DNA of 64,000 nt from Algoriphagus mannitolivorans DSM 15301 (GTDB lineage: Bacteria > Bacteroidota > Bacteroidia > Cytophagales > Cyclobacteriaceae). The stretch is from positions 1 through 64,000 of the forward strand of contig NZ_AUBV01000004.1 in NCBI RefSeq assembly GCF_000429425.1, in the 5' to 3' direction. The notes under the pieces were generated by a model that was not told the DNA's origin, did no database searches, and saw only the letters and a program-made list of their open reading frames with translations. Below are positions 44,173 through 53,740 of the stretch, one piece after another (within the stretch, counting starts at the first letter, position 1; each line of letters begins with the position of its first letter). The translations under genes were made by a program, and so were the position numbers.

Positions 44173-45051
44173 GTGGAAGCAAAATCCCGATTTCCGAAAA
44201 AGGCCAAGACAGCAGGCAAACTCCTGCTGACGGGACTGGCACTTTATCTGGTATTTCGGAAAATCGACACCCGTCAACTTTGGGACCTAGCTCAATCCAT
44301 CCAATTTCTTTGGCTGATTCCCGCAGTCATTCTTTTTGTGCTTAGCAAAATCGCTACATCCATCCGCTTGAACCAATATTTTAAAAACATTGGAATTCAT
44401 CTCTCTGAGCTAAAAAACTGGAAGCTTTACCTCATCGGAATGTTTTACAACCTTTTTCTTCCCGGGGGAATCGGCGGTGATGGATACAAAGTGTATTTGC
44501 TGAATAAGCATTTCAAAACTCCCATAAAAAAGCTGGTTCAGTCAGCACTATTGGATAGGCTGGGTGGATTGGTCGCCATAGTTTTCCTGTTATTTGCGCT
44601 GTTTCTTTGGGTAGACATCCGCCTGGATTTTTTAGAAAGCGATCTTTGGAATGGTTTGATGATTGCTGGGTTGATTTTGACCCTGCCTGCTTTCTGGCTA
44701 GTGCAAAAGCTTTTTTTCAAAGACTTTCTTCCCTCCTTTTGGACAGGAAATAGTTGGTCCTTTGCGGGGCAGATTTTACAGCTGCTCTGTGCTTGGATGA
44801 TTCTATTGGCTTTAGGAATCGAGGAAAAGATTCTGGCCTATCAGCTGGTATTTTTACTTTCTTCCATCGTGGCTGTACTTCCTTTGACCATCGGAGGAGT
44901 GGGTGCTAGGGAATTGGTTTTTGTATATGCCCACACTTACGCAGGAATCGAAGAGACGGCAGCCGTGGCTTTCAGTTTGATCTTTTTCCTGATTTCAGCC
45001 GGAGTTTCCTTGATAGGAGCTGGAATTAAAGTGGATTTGAAGGAAGGCTGA
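44173..45051 (+). CDS. lysylphosphatidylglycerol synthase-like flippase/membrane protein (UPF0104)
   Basis: This 292-residue protein has about seven or eight membrane helices and the UPF0104/LPG_synthase_TM signature region LFLPGGIGGDGYKVYLLNKH and VLPLTIGGVGARELVFVYAH. The family's soluble aminoacyl-transferase domain is absent, so it is a membrane-only member, often found with glycosyltransferases that use polyisoprenyl-phosphate sugars. It begins with GTG at 44173, 10 bases after the GtrB-like gene, and is cotranscribed with it. Flippase or lipid-handling activity is inferred. Confidence 0.83.
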   Translation: MEAKSRFPKKAKTAGKLLLTGLALYLVFRKIDTRQLWDLAQSIQFLWLIPAVILFVLSKIATSIRLNQYFKNIGIHLSELKNWKLYLIGMFYNLFLPGGIGGDGYKVYLLNKHFKTPIKKLVQSALLDRLGGLVAIVFLLFALFLWVDIRLDFLESDLWNGLMIAGLILTLPAFWLVQKLFFKDFLPSFWTGNSWSFAGQILQLLCAWMILLALGIEEKILAYQLVFLLSSIVAVLPLTIGGVGARELVFVYAHTYAGIEETAAVAFSLIFFLISAGVSLIGAGIKVDLKEG

Positions 45052-45112
45052 TTTTTCAAAAAACCTTTCCCTTTATTTGGGCAAAGAGGTGTCCTGACCT
45101 TTTTTAAATTTT

Positions 45113-45120
45113 TACCTTTG
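45113..45120 (+). promoter_or_regulatory. -7 promoter element of pyrF
   Basis: TACCTTTG matches the TAnnTTTG consensus exactly and lies 16 bases before the pyrF start. No -33 box at the usual spacing was evident. Confidence 0.5.
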
Positions 45121-45136
45121 CCACAAATCCAAAAAC

Positions 45137-45955
45137 ATGAACAGAGCTGAACTATTCTCCCAAATCCAACAAAAATCCTCCTTTCTCTGTGTAGGCTTAG
45201 ATCCAGATTTGGCGAAAATTCCAGCTCACTTGCTTTCGGAACCTGATCCGATTTTCAGTTTTTGCAGACAGATTGTAGAGGAAACAGCAGATTTTGCGGT
45301 AGCCTATAAACCCAACATTGCTTTTTTTGAAGCTTTGGGATCAAAGGGATGGGAAACTCTACAAAAAGTCCAGGAAATTCTTCCCTCCGATACGTTTTCT
45401 ATTGCCGACGCTAAACGTGGAGACATCGGAAACACTTCCAAGCTCTATGCAAAGGCCTTTTTTGAAACCATGAATTTCGATTCGATCACCGTGGCGCCTT
45501 ACATGGGGCAGGATTCGGTGACTCCTTTTCTGGATTTTGAAAATAAATGGGTCATCCTACTGGCCCTGACTTCAAATGCAGGATCTATGGATTTCCAGCT
45601 CATAGAAGGGCAAAATGGTAAACCACTTTATCAATCCGTGTTGGAAAAAAGCCAAGCCTGGGGCAGTCCTGAAAACCTGATGTATGTCGTGGGAGCTACT
45701 CGTGGAGAATTGATTGGAGAAGTGAGAAAAGCAGCTCCAGAACATTTTTTCCTTGTTCCGGGTGTAGGTGCTCAAGGAGGCAGCTTATCTGAAGTTGCAA
45801 AATATGGCATGAACTCCAACTGCGGGCTTTTGGTCAATTCCAGCCGGGGAATCATCTATGCGTCAGGAGAAAAAGACTTTGCCAAGGTAGCCAGAAAGGA
45901 GGCCCAAAAGCTTCAAGAAGAGATGAAGGGGCTTTTAGATACGTACTTGTCCTAA
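45137..45955 (+). CDS. pyrF: orotidine 5'-phosphate decarboxylase, long type
   Basis: This 272-residue enzyme makes UMP from OMP, the last step of pyrimidine synthesis. The catalytic site is [20 protein letters not shown], and the opening [20 protein letters not shown] with [16 protein letters not shown] is typical of the long bacterial type of about 270 residues. It ends [20 protein letters not shown] and [14 protein letters not shown], the phosphate-binding loop. It is transcribed alone, and its stop overlaps by 3 bases the stop of the convergent 104-residue gene. Confidence 0.95.
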   Translation: MNRAELFSQIQQKSSFLCVGLDPDLAKIPAHLLSEPDPIFSFCRQIVEETADFAVAYKPNIAFFEALGSKGWETLQKVQEILPSDTFSIADAKRGDIGNTSKLYAKAFFETMNFDSITVAPYMGQDSVTPFLDFENKWVILLALTSNAGSMDFQLIEGQNGKPLYQSVLEKSQAWGSPENLMYVVGATRGELIGEVRKAAPEHFFLVPGVGAQGGSLSEVAKYGMNSNCGLLVNSSRGIIYASGEKDFAKVARKEAQKLQEEMKGLLDTYLS

Positions 45956-46266
45956 AAATATTTCGAACCTAACTGCTCTATTTGCCGAGAAATTTCAACT
46001 CTTCTTTCTTCAGAAGTAAAAAAACCTCCGATCGACTCACCTTCGATCCAGTCTAATATTGGTTTAATTGCTTCGCCTTTCTGAAGCGCACCTCGCAGTT
46101 TGGGAATGTACATGAGGTATTCTTCCCAAAGGTTATGTTCAAATCCCTCCATCCTACCCACACCTATCGGATCCCAATCCATTAGCTGTGCATTGATCTT
46201 TTTATCCAAAAGATCGAGCTTCTGTAACCTTTCCATCTGGCGAGGGGTAGATATTGGAATTTTCAA
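45952..46266 (-). CDS. small protein of unknown function
   Basis: This 104-residue protein has no signal peptide or membrane helix. The sequence is regular and helix-rich ([20 protein letters not shown] and [20 protein letters not shown]) and looks like a real protein. I know no domain for it. The gene converges on pyrF, with overlapping stop codons, and lies next to the DUF2851 gene on the other side. A role cannot be inferred. Confidence 0.62.
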   Translation of the reverse strand: MKIPISTPRQMERLQKLDLLDKKINAQLMDWDPIGVGRMEGFEHNLWEEYLMYIPKLRGALQKGEAIKPILDWIEGESIGGFFTSEERRVEISRQIEQLGSKYF

Positions 46267-46334
46267 TTTTGGAAAGAATTGATTTTAGAATGGAAAGTTA
46301 TTATTTTCCATAAACTTTTAGTCCTCAAATTTTT

Positions 46335-47630
46335 ATGAATTTCAGAGAAGACTTTTTACAGCTGGTCTGGAAGTATCAGTACTTCGACCGTAAAGAACTA
46401 AAAACCACAGACGGCCAATCTATCCAAGTCCATAATGTAGGATTTCACAATCAGGGTGAAGGACCTGATTTTAGAGATGCCACGATTGTATTGGACAAAA
46501 TCACCCTTCATGGACATGTGGAAGTCCATCGCTTGGCCTCAGAATGGAAACAACACGCTCATGGTGGGGATCCAGCTTATAATTCGGTAATCCTTCATGT
46601 AGTATGGGAAAATGACCGGGAAGTACGCCGCAATGACGGCACGCTCATGCCTACTTTAGAATTGAAAGGGAAAATCTTTCTCGAGATCTGGAGAAATTAT
46701 GAAAATCTCCTTGACTTCAAATCCGATCTTCCCTGCGCTCATGCTATTCAGGCTGTACCTGAAATTGTTCGTTTTTCAGCCTTGGAAAAGGCTTTGGTAG
46801 AAAGACTTCAGGAAAAATCACAGCATATCCTGGAAATTTTGGAGCATACCAAAGGAGACTGGGAGGAAACTGCCTATCGATGGCTTTTCGCCTGCTTTGG
46901 TTTTAAGGTCAACAAAGTACCGATGTCCGAACTTGCTACACTGGTTTCCTATAAAATCCTCCAAAAACATCGGAATCAGCTCCCGGTTCTGGAAGCTATT
47001 CTACTTGGACAAGCCGGACTTTTACCCGAAAAGTCTGATGAACCCTATGTCCAATTTCTGATTAAGGAGTATGATTTTTATCAGAAAAAGTTTGGCTGGA
47101 ATCACCGACTCACCCGCCCACAATGGTCTTTCATGGGAGCCAGGCCTACCAATTTCCCAACCTTGAGAATCGCACAGCTTGCATCCATACTTTCCCAAGG
47201 TCCAAGCCTCCTTCAATCCGTCATGGAGGAAAATCGGGAGTTTTCTGGCTTCAAAAAAATGCTCCAAGTGAGCCCCTCAAGCTACTGGCAACACCATTAC
47301 AATTTTGGGGCTCCAACAGAAAAAATAGCTTCCAAAGGCATCTCAGGCCCAACTCTTGAGTTGCTGGTCATCAATTTCATCATGCCAATATGGTTTGCTT
47401 ATGGGAGATATTTTGAGCAGTCGGAGTGGCAGGAACGATGTTTTGACTTACTCCAGACGATCCCTGCTGAGAATAATTTTATCATCCGAAAATATGCCGA
47501 GAAGGCCTGGAAAGCTGAAAATGCCTTTGATTCGCAAGGCATGATCGGATTGTACCGTGGGTATTGCCAAGCTCAAAAATGTCTTTCCTGCAAGATTGGA
47601 CAAAGCCTGCTCAAGGGGCAATCCAAATGA
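46335..47630 (+). CDS. DUF2851 family protein
   Basis: This 431-residue soluble protein matches DUF2851, a family confined mostly to Bacteroidota. The diagnostic opening is LQLVWKYQYFDRKELKTTDG with NVGFHNQGEGPDFRDATIVL and the following GHVEVHRLASEWKQHAHGGD. These conserved His, Asp and Glu residues suggest a hydrolase or nuclease-like site (DFRDA and EVH), but no activity is established. The C-terminus has a cysteine pair (AQKCLSCKIG). It starts 68 bases after the divergent small gene. Confidence 0.87.
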   Translation: MNFREDFLQLVWKYQYFDRKELKTTDGQSIQVHNVGFHNQGEGPDFRDATIVLDKITLHGHVEVHRLASEWKQHAHGGDPAYNSVILHVVWENDREVRRNDGTLMPTLELKGKIFLEIWRNYENLLDFKSDLPCAHAIQAVPEIVRFSALEKALVERLQEKSQHILEILEHTKGDWEETAYRWLFACFGFKVNKVPMSELATLVSYKILQKHRNQLPVLEAILLGQAGLLPEKSDEPYVQFLIKEYDFYQKKFGWNHRLTRPQWSFMGARPTNFPTLRIAQLASILSQGPSLLQSVMEENREFSGFKKMLQVSPSSYWQHHYNFGAPTEKIASKGISGPTLELLVINFIMPIWFAYGRYFEQSEWQERCFDLLQTIPAENNFIIRKYAEKAWKAENAFDSQGMIGLYRGYCQAQKCLSCKIGQSLLKGQSK

Positions 47631-47633
47631 AAT

Positions 47634-47665
47634 TTTGCGCAAGCCCCGCATTTACTGTACTTTTG
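47634..47665 (+). promoter_or_regulatory. Promoter of the NeuD-type acetyltransferase gene
   Basis: TTTG at 47634-47637, then 20 bases, then TACTTTTG at 47658-47665 match the consensus. The ATG is 22 bases downstream. The -33 box lies right after the DUF2851 stop codon. Confidence 0.65.
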
Positions 47666-47687
47666 CAGTCCAAAAATCTCACAATTC

Positions 47688-48323
47688 ATGGACAAACCGG
47701 TGATCATTCTGGGCGCAAAGGGGATTGCCCATCCAGCATTAGAAATCTTCAACAGCAATCAGGTCATTGTGTACGGATTTCTGGATGAGGATTCTAGCAT
47801 GTATGGAACCGAGATCAACAATGTCCCAGTCTTAGGCCATACCGAAGACGAAGGCTTTTTGAAGTTGATCGGAAAGAAAACCGAAGCCTTTGTAGCTGTT
47901 GACGACAGCAAATACCGGAAATTCCTGGTGGAAATGCTTCAGGAAAATCGCAAAATGCAACCTGTGAATGCCATCCACCAAAGAGCCTACATTTCCACAG
48001 ATGCGGCTTTGGGACATGGCAACTTCATCAATGCCAATGTGAGCATAGGTGCTGGATCCGTGGTAGGTAGTCATTGTATTTTCCATACCGGTGCGATCTT
48101 AGACCATCAAGTAAAAATCGGAGACTTTGTCCAGATCGGTGCAGGTTCAATCATCAACGCCGAAGTGACTATTGAGGAAGGGGCATTTATCGGGTCTGGA
48201 GTCACCATAGTCGCAGGTGTCACCATTGGAAAAGGTGCGAGAGTAGGAGCAGGATCTGTGGTGATTTCCTCTGTAGGTAAAAATGAAACTGTCTTCGGTA
48301 ACCCGGCTGCAAAAGTGAAATGA
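47688..48323 (+). CDS. acyltransferase with left-handed beta-helix, NeuD-like
   Basis: This 211-residue protein has an N-terminal PglD/NeuD-type Rossmann-like domain (VIILGAKGIAHPALEIFNSN) and a C-terminal left-handed beta-helix of hexapeptide repeats (IGAGSVVGSHCIFHTGAILD, then IGAGSIINAEVTIEEGAFIG). The catalytic His of the family is present in the region AYISTDAALGHGNFINANVS. It probably acetylates a sugar amine or hydroxyl on a nucleotide-sugar or surface glycan. No sialic-acid genes are nearby, so the substrate is unknown. Confidence 0.85.
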   Translation: MDKPVIILGAKGIAHPALEIFNSNQVIVYGFLDEDSSMYGTEINNVPVLGHTEDEGFLKLIGKKTEAFVAVDDSKYRKFLVEMLQENRKMQPVNAIHQRAYISTDAALGHGNFINANVSIGAGSVVGSHCIFHTGAILDHQVKIGDFVQIGAGSIINAEVTIEEGAFIGSGVTIVAGVTIGKGARVGAGSVVISSVGKNETVFGNPAAKVK

Positions 48324-48355
48324 TTTGAGATTTGAGATTTGAGATTTGAGATTAA
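48324..48355. repeat. Tandem 7-bp repeat (gagattt)
   Basis: Four copies of a 7-bp unit GAGATTT occur in tandem just after the acetyltransferase stop. The following stretch to 48476 is low complexity (aataacgaataatgaatgctg and two catcggacat copies) and contains no gene. Confidence 0.7.
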
Positions 48356-48476
48356 ATAAAAGAAATAACGAATAATGAATGCTGAACGCCGAATGATGAA
48401 GTGAAACATCGGACATAAAGCATCGGACATATATCAATCATCAATCCGAACACCCTGCCGAAACAGGGCTCTAGTT

Positions 48477-49475
48477 ATGGAAAACACAAACAACAGACCT
48501 TACAGCATACTGCTGTACTATTGCTACGCCAAAATTGATAATCCCGAAGAATACCGGGAGCAACATCATCTCTTCTGTGTAGAAAACAACATCCGAGGCC
48601 GAATCATCATTTCTGATGAAGGATTGAACGGAACAGTTTCGGGACTTCATGCCGACTGCGAGAAGTACATGGCCTACATCCATTCGGATCCGAGATTTGC
48701 TAAGACAGAGTTCAAGATTGACACCCACGAGAAGCACGCTTTTGCAAAAATTCATGTGCGTTACAAGCCTGAAATCGTCCATTCCTCTCTTCGCCATCTG
48801 GATCCCAACGTGCGAACTGGAAAACATCTCGAGCCTGAAGAATTCAAAAAGCTCAAGGATCAGGAGGATGTCGTAATCCTGGATGTGCGGTCCAATTACG
48901 AACACGAATTGGGGCGTTTTAAAAATGCAATCACCCTAGACATCGATAACTTCCGTGATTTCCCCGAGAAAGTGAAGGAACTGGAGCACCTGAAAAACAA
49001 GAAAGTTCTGACCTACTGTACCGGGGGGATTAAATGCGAAAAAGCATCTGCTTTCCTTTTGGAACAAGGCTTTGAAGATGTGTATCAGCTTCATGGTGGC
49101 ATCATCAAGTACGGGATGGAAGCAGGTGGAGAGGACTTCGAAGGAAAGTGCTATGTATTCGACAACAGGATTGCGGTAGATGTCAACAAGGTAAACCCTA
49201 AGGTGATTTCCAAGTGCCACGTTTGCGGAACAAATTCTGACCGCATGGTCAACTGTGCCAATCCCAAGTGCAATGAGCATCTTCCAATTTGCGAAAAATG
49301 CGGTTGGGAACTCGATGGAGCCTGCTCAGTGGAGTGCAAAGAGCATCCCGAAAAGCGACCTTATGACGGCACAGGTTATTACCAGAAAAACACCAATGGA
49401 TACAACCCATTCAAAGGCCTACATCGCCCTGCATCCAAAGACTTGGTAACACATGGAGAAAAGACAAATTCCTGA
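48477..49475 (+). CDS. trhO: tRNA uridine(34) hydroxylase, rhodanese-domain protein
   Basis: This 332-residue protein has an N-terminal acylphosphatase-like domain (ISDEGLNGTVSGLHADCEKY). A rhodanese domain follows, with the active-site Cys in VLTYCTGGIKCEKASAFLLE. The C-terminal zinc-ribbon region has clustered cysteines (SKCHVCGTNSDRMVNCANPK and ICEKCGWELDGACSVECKEH). This is the TrhO/YceA family, which hydroxylates uridine 34 in tRNA using oxygen. The next gene starts within its last 23 bases, so the two are translationally coupled. Confidence 0.93.
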   Translation: MENTNNRPYSILLYYCYAKIDNPEEYREQHHLFCVENNIRGRIIISDEGLNGTVSGLHADCEKYMAYIHSDPRFAKTEFKIDTHEKHAFAKIHVRYKPEIVHSSLRHLDPNVRTGKHLEPEEFKKLKDQEDVVILDVRSNYEHELGRFKNAITLDIDNFRDFPEKVKELEHLKNKKVLTYCTGGIKCEKASAFLLEQGFEDVYQLHGGIIKYGMEAGGEDFEGKCYVFDNRIAVDVNKVNPKVISKCHVCGTNSDRMVNCANPKCNEHLPICEKCGWELDGACSVECKEHPEKRPYDGTGYYQKNTNGYNPFKGLHRPASKDLVTHGEKTNS

Positions 49476-50316
49476 ATCTGAATTGATCCTCAATTCGGAT
49501 GGTAGCATTTACCATTTGCATTTGAAGCCAGAACACCTGGCTTCAACTGTTTTCACCGTGGGAGATCCAGAACGAGTCTCTTTGGTGTCCAGATATTTTG
49601 ATCAAGTGGATTTCAAGATTCAAAAACGTGAGTTCGTTACTCATACGGGTTGGAAAAACGGAAAGAGAATCACCGTGATGAGTACCGGCATGGGAACTGA
49701 CAATATTGAGATTTTAATGACCGAGCTGGATGCCTTGGTCAATATTGACTTGGATTCCAGAGTAGTCAAAGACCAAAAATCAGCCCTAAAAATCATCCGA
49801 ATCGGAACCTCAGGAAGCATGCAGGCGGACATTCCAGTGGGGTCTCATCTGGCCTCCGCAATCGGAATTGGAATGGATTCTCTGATGACTTATTACCCTG
49901 AGCTTTGTGAAGATCAAGGATTGGCCACTGCTATCCAAAAAAACCTTGGACTACCTTTTACTCCTTACCAAGCTGCAGCGTCGGATATTTTATTCAACCA
50001 GCTCGATGAAAGCTTTTTACGGGGAATTACAGTCACTTGCCCCGGATTTTATGCGCCTCAGGGCCGGGAGGTACGGCTAAAGCCACGCTTTGAAACCTTA
50101 ATTGAGACCATCTCAGAAACACAGGTTGAAGGAAAAAGACCGACCAATTTTGAAATGGAAACTGCCGGCTACTATGCATTGGGAAAACTTTTGGGCCACG
50201 AAATGCTCAGCTTGAATGCCATCGTAGCCAATCGGCCACTCAAAAAATTTGATGCCCAAGCCGAAAAAACTGTAGACTCTTTGATTCAAAAAACCCTGAA
50301 TATTTTTACCCAATAA
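49453..50316 (+). CDS. uridine/nucleoside phosphorylase
   Basis: This 287-residue cytoplasmic enzyme is a member of the PNP/UDP family 1 of nucleoside phosphorylases. Signatures are TVFTVGDPERVSLVSRYFDQ near the N-terminus, VMSTGMGTDNIEILMTELDA, the phosphate and ribose region RIGTSGSMQADIPVGSHLAS, and FEMETAGYYALGKLLGHEML. It cleaves uridine or a related nucleoside to base and ribose-1-phosphate. It starts 23 bases inside the end of trhO, so pyrimidine salvage and tRNA uridine modification genes are coupled here. It ends the operon. Confidence 0.9.
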   Translation: MEKRQIPESELILNSDGSIYHLHLKPEHLASTVFTVGDPERVSLVSRYFDQVDFKIQKREFVTHTGWKNGKRITVMSTGMGTDNIEILMTELDALVNIDLDSRVVKDQKSALKIIRIGTSGSMQADIPVGSHLASAIGIGMDSLMTYYPELCEDQGLATAIQKNLGLPFTPYQAAASDILFNQLDESFLRGITVTCPGFYAPQGREVRLKPRFETLIETISETQVEGKRPTNFEMETAGYYALGKLLGHEMLSLNAIVANRPLKKFDAQAEKTVDSLIQKTLNIFTQ

Positions 50317-50542
50317 GCACTTTATCGTCGATTTATTTTTTCGTTAAACAGCCTTGAGTGACCATTGCTCAAGGGTTATAACTGTTTATCCTAGCGAGAG
50401 CCCGGTTATTGGAGAATCCGGTAAAAGCGAAACATTTTTCTCTCAATTGGGTATTTATAATAGAACATATTGATAATGAGCTATTTGCATTTTGACAAAT
50501 TCTCATTTGATTTTTTACACTTTTCTCAAACCAGAATCACAA

Positions 50543-52978
50543 ATGATCTACCGCTACCTTTATCTAGGACTATTCCTTTTTCTGAATTCCTATTTTCTCC
50601 AAGCCCAAGAAATCACCTTGAAGGGAAAAGTCATGGATTCCAATGAAAACAGACCTTTGGAATTTGCCAATATAGCTTTGCTCAATCCCTCCGACTCCTC
50701 TTTGGTATCTGGTGGGATGACAGATTTGGACGGTACTTTCAACTTTAATGCATCCTCGGGAAATTACATTTTCAGAGTGGGCTTTATTGGCTATGAGGAG
50801 TACTACGAACGAGTGGTCATAGGCAATAAGAACCTGGTGAATTTTGGCACCATCAAACTCCAGCCTAATGCACAAAATCTAGAAGAAGTCGTCGTTCAGG
50901 GAGTCACCTCCATGTTTGAAACTGATATTGATAAAAGAACTTATAACGTCGAAAACAGCATCGTTTCCCAAGGGCAGACTGCAGCCCAACTCTTGGCTAC
51001 CTTGCCTTCCATTCAGGTGGATGACGAAGGGGGCATCACCATGCGGGGAAGCGGAAATATCCTGATCTACATCAATGGGCGTCCTTCCAACCTTTCAGGA
51101 GACGATACAGAAAGCATACTTTCTCAATTCCCTGCCAATAGTATTAAGTCTGTAGAGCTCATCACCAATCCAAGCTCCAGATATGACGCTACCGGAGTGG
51201 GCGGAATTATCAATATTATTCTTAAGAAAAATGAAAAACTAGGTTTCAATGGTCAAATAGATGCCTCTGTAGGCACTAGAGATAAGTATCAAGCTGGCCT
51301 CAACCTAAACTACGGAACAGAAAAAGCCAACTATTTCTTCTCTTACAACTGGCAGGACCGAAGAAGATGGGAACGAGGCTTGGGCAACCGGACTACTGAC
51401 TTGGCTAATTTTTCTCCTACCCTTTCTCAAACTCAAAATGGATTTGAGGACGAAACCACTCACCTGATCCGCGCTGGCATGGATTATTCCCTGACTCCAA
51501 AAGGTACTCTTGGGCTCTATTTTCAGGGAAATTTCGATGACGAAATAGAGCAAGGAGAGACTGTTCAGCGGAATTTGAGCAGGACAGGAGGCTTGGACTC
51601 CACTTTTATGAGAAGTACTGTGGAAAACAGCCAAAGCGGAAACTACGAAGGGGGAATCAATTACTCGGTGGATTTGGATACCCTAGGGCAAAGGCTCTAT
51701 ACCTCTCTCTCCTACTCTTATGATGATCGGGAGGCCTTGGATTTCTACGATCAGACTTTCTTGACCAATGAGGGCGTCACCAATCCAAATAAGGCCTTGA
51801 CCCAAGTCAATTCCCAACCCAGGACCAGCAATCTCTATGTCTTTCAGTTGGACTATGAAAAACCCTTTGTGTCAGGTAGTAAAATCGAGACAGGAGTGAA
51901 GGGAACATTCGGAAATTGGAAACGAGGTCAAGAGTTTTCTCAGGGTGATTTGGCCTCCGGTTTTGTACCGGTCACAGTGGATTCTTTGAGTGAATCCTAT
52001 GACTTCACAGAAAATGTCTATGCGGGGTATTTTATCTTTCGGAATAAGATCCAAAACTTTGGCTACCAATTAGGCCTTCGGGGAGAATACACGGAAACCT
52101 TGGGTCAAACCACCCGCAGCAATCAAACCATTCCAAACAATTACTTCAACCTTTTCCCTTCGGCCTTTCTAAGCTACAGTTTGGGGACAGAAAATGAAGT
52201 TACAGTAAATTACACGAGGAGAATTTCACGACCTAGTATTTGGGACCTTTCTCCTATTTACCGGGTAAGAGATCAATATAATTTGAGCATTGGTAATCCA
52301 TTCCTTCAGCCTGAGTTTACCGACAGCTATGAAGTCGGATATATGAAAGGTTGGGAACGCTATCTCCTTAACGCGACCCTTTACCACCGGTACAGCACCA
52401 ACATCGAAACAAGGATCACCAGATTAACCTCAGAAAATGTAGCTATCCAAAGCCGTGAAAATGCCGACACCCGGGCTTCAACTGGATTTGAGCTGGTCAA
52501 TCAGATTCAAATCAGCTCCAATTTTGATGCAACAGTGACCGGAAACTTATTTTATTCCAGAGTGGACGGAGGAAATATCGAAGAAGGATTTACCAATGAA
52601 AATTTCAGCTGGACATTAAACTTTTTGGGAAATCTCCTGATTCCCAAATGGTTCAGCGTACAGACTCAGGCCAATTATCGGGGTCCTATTGTCCTTCCTC
52701 AAGGGCAGATTGAACCACAATGGAGTGTGAATATGGGTATCAGAAAAGACGTTTTGGACGGAAAAGGCACGATCAGCCTGAATGTCAGCGACATTTTTAA
52801 TACCCGAAACTTTCGAATTACCACCCAAGATCCCCGATTTACCCAATTCTGGAAATTCCAGCGGGAAAGCAGAATCGGGACAATTTCTTTCACCTATAGA
52901 TTCGGAGGTTTTAAGGAGCGAAATCAAGAAAGAGGTTCGCGCAGGGAGGGTGGCGACGATATGGGAGATGACTTCTAA
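50543..52978 (+). CDS. TonB-dependent receptor, outer membrane beta-barrel family protein
   Basis: This 811-residue protein has a signal peptide (IYRYLYLGLFLFLNSYFLQA). A carboxypeptidase-like beta domain follows at about residues 22-105 (LKGKVMDSNENRPLEFANIA), then a plug with LLATLPSIQVDDEGGITMRG and a long barrel that ends GTISFTYRFGGF. A charged tail of about 20 residues (RGSRREGGDDMGDDF) follows the final strand, so the protein lacks a terminal aromatic. This architecture is typical of outer membrane beta-barrel (OMP_b-brl_3) proteins in the phylum. No SusD, DUF4249 or substrate genes are adjacent. The frame opens further upstream from a TTG; the signal peptide fixes the ATG at 50543. 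Confidence 0.88.
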   Translation: MIYRYLYLGLFLFLNSYFLQAQEITLKGKVMDSNENRPLEFANIALLNPSDSSLVSGGMTDLDGTFNFNASSGNYIFRVGFIGYEEYYERVVIGNKNLVNFGTIKLQPNAQNLEEVVVQGVTSMFETDIDKRTYNVENSIVSQGQTAAQLLATLPSIQVDDEGGITMRGSGNILIYINGRPSNLSGDDTESILSQFPANSIKSVELITNPSSRYDATGVGGIINIILKKNEKLGFNGQIDASVGTRDKYQAGLNLNYGTEKANYFFSYNWQDRRRWERGLGNRTTDLANFSPTLSQTQNGFEDETTHLIRAGMDYSLTPKGTLGLYFQGNFDDEIEQGETVQRNLSRTGGLDSTFMRSTVENSQSGNYEGGINYSVDLDTLGQRLYTSLSYSYDDREALDFYDQTFLTNEGVTNPNKALTQVNSQPRTSNLYVFQLDYEKPFVSGSKIETGVKGTFGNWKRGQEFSQGDLASGFVPVTVDSLSESYDFTENVYAGYFIFRNKIQNFGYQLGLRGEYTETLGQTTRSNQTIPNNYFNLFPSAFLSYSLGTENEVTVNYTRRISRPSIWDLSPIYRVRDQYNLSIGNPFLQPEFTDSYEVGYMKGWERYLLNATLYHRYSTNIETRITRLTSENVAIQSRENADTRASTGFELVNQIQISSNFDATVTGNLFYSRVDGGNIEEGFTNENFSWTLNFLGNLLIPKWFSVQTQANYRGPIVLPQGQIEPQWSVNMGIRKDVLDGKGTISLNVSDIFNTRNFRITTQDPRFTQFWKFQRESRIGTISFTYRFGGFKERNQERGSRREGGDDMGDDF

Positions 52979-53019
52979 CATTTTTTCCTGCTTTTGAATT
53001 GGCTTTCTTACATTTAGGT

Positions 53020-53736
53020 ATGAGCCAGCTAACAGATCAAATAATTGAGGCACTGAAGGACAAGGCTATCCCTGAAAAATTGGAATTTTTTCCGAAGTTC
53101 TTCAAAGCAGGACCGGGAGAATATGCTGAAGGTGATTTGTTTTTGGGGGTAAAAGTCCCGGAGCAGAGAAAAATCGCTAAGCAGTTTTTTCAGGATATCT
53201 CCATGGACGAACTCTCCGAGCTGATTCAAAATCCCTACCATGAGGTCCGATTAACTGGATTGATTGCCTTGGTCTATCGCTACGAAAAGTCAAAATCAGA
53301 GGGAGAGCAAAAAGAACTTGCAGACTTTTACTTGCACCATCTGGATTGGGTTAACAATTGGGATCTGGTAGATACTTCTTGTCCCAGAATTCTTGGGCAT
53401 TTTTATTGGAAAAAAGACAAAAGCTTATTCTACCATCTGGCTGGATCACATGATCTTTGGAGGCAGAGAGTGGCCATGATCAGCAGTCTGTTTTGGATCA
53501 AGAAAGGTGAGTTTAAGGATGCCTTGGCAATCGCTGAAATGCTTAAAGATCATCCCCATGATCTAATCCACAAAGCCGTGGGCTGGATGCTCCGGGAAAT
53601 CGGAAATGAGGATATGGAAGAAGAGCTAAAGTTTTTGAAAAAGCACTATAAATCCATGCCCCGAACAGCTCTTCGCTATGCCATCGAAAAGTTTCCGGAA
53701 GAGTTGAGACAGGATTTTTTGAAGGGGAGAATTTAA
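53020..53736 (+). CDS. DNA alkylation repair protein, AlkD-like HEAT-repeat glycosylase
   Basis: This 238-residue helical protein matches the AlkC/AlkD HEAT-repeat family. The conserved segments are FLGVKVPEQRKIAKQFFQDI, YHEVRLTGLIALVYRYEKSK, VNNWDLVDTSCPRILGHFYW and LIHKAVGWMLREIGNEDMEE. It removes positively charged alkylated purines from DNA. The ATG at 53020 lies 3 bases after a TACATTTA promoter-like box, which suggests a leaderless message. The frame extends 7 codons further upstream but that part is weak. Confidence 0.85.
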   Translation: MSQLTDQIIEALKDKAIPEKLEFFPKFFKAGPGEYAEGDLFLGVKVPEQRKIAKQFFQDISMDELSELIQNPYHEVRLTGLIALVYRYEKSKSEGEQKELADFYLHHLDWVNNWDLVDTSCPRILGHFYWKKDKSLFYHLAGSHDLWRQRVAMISSLFWIKKGEFKDALAIAEMLKDHPHDLIHKAVGWMLREIGNEDMEEELKFLKKHYKSMPRTALRYAIEKFPEELRQDFLKGRI

Positions 53737-53740
53737 CATC

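Noticed and set aside
48324..48476. Tandem repeats considered as a CRISPR array
   Set aside because: The unit is only 7 bp with no spacers between copies, so this is a simple repeat. No CRISPR or cas gene was found anywhere in the window.
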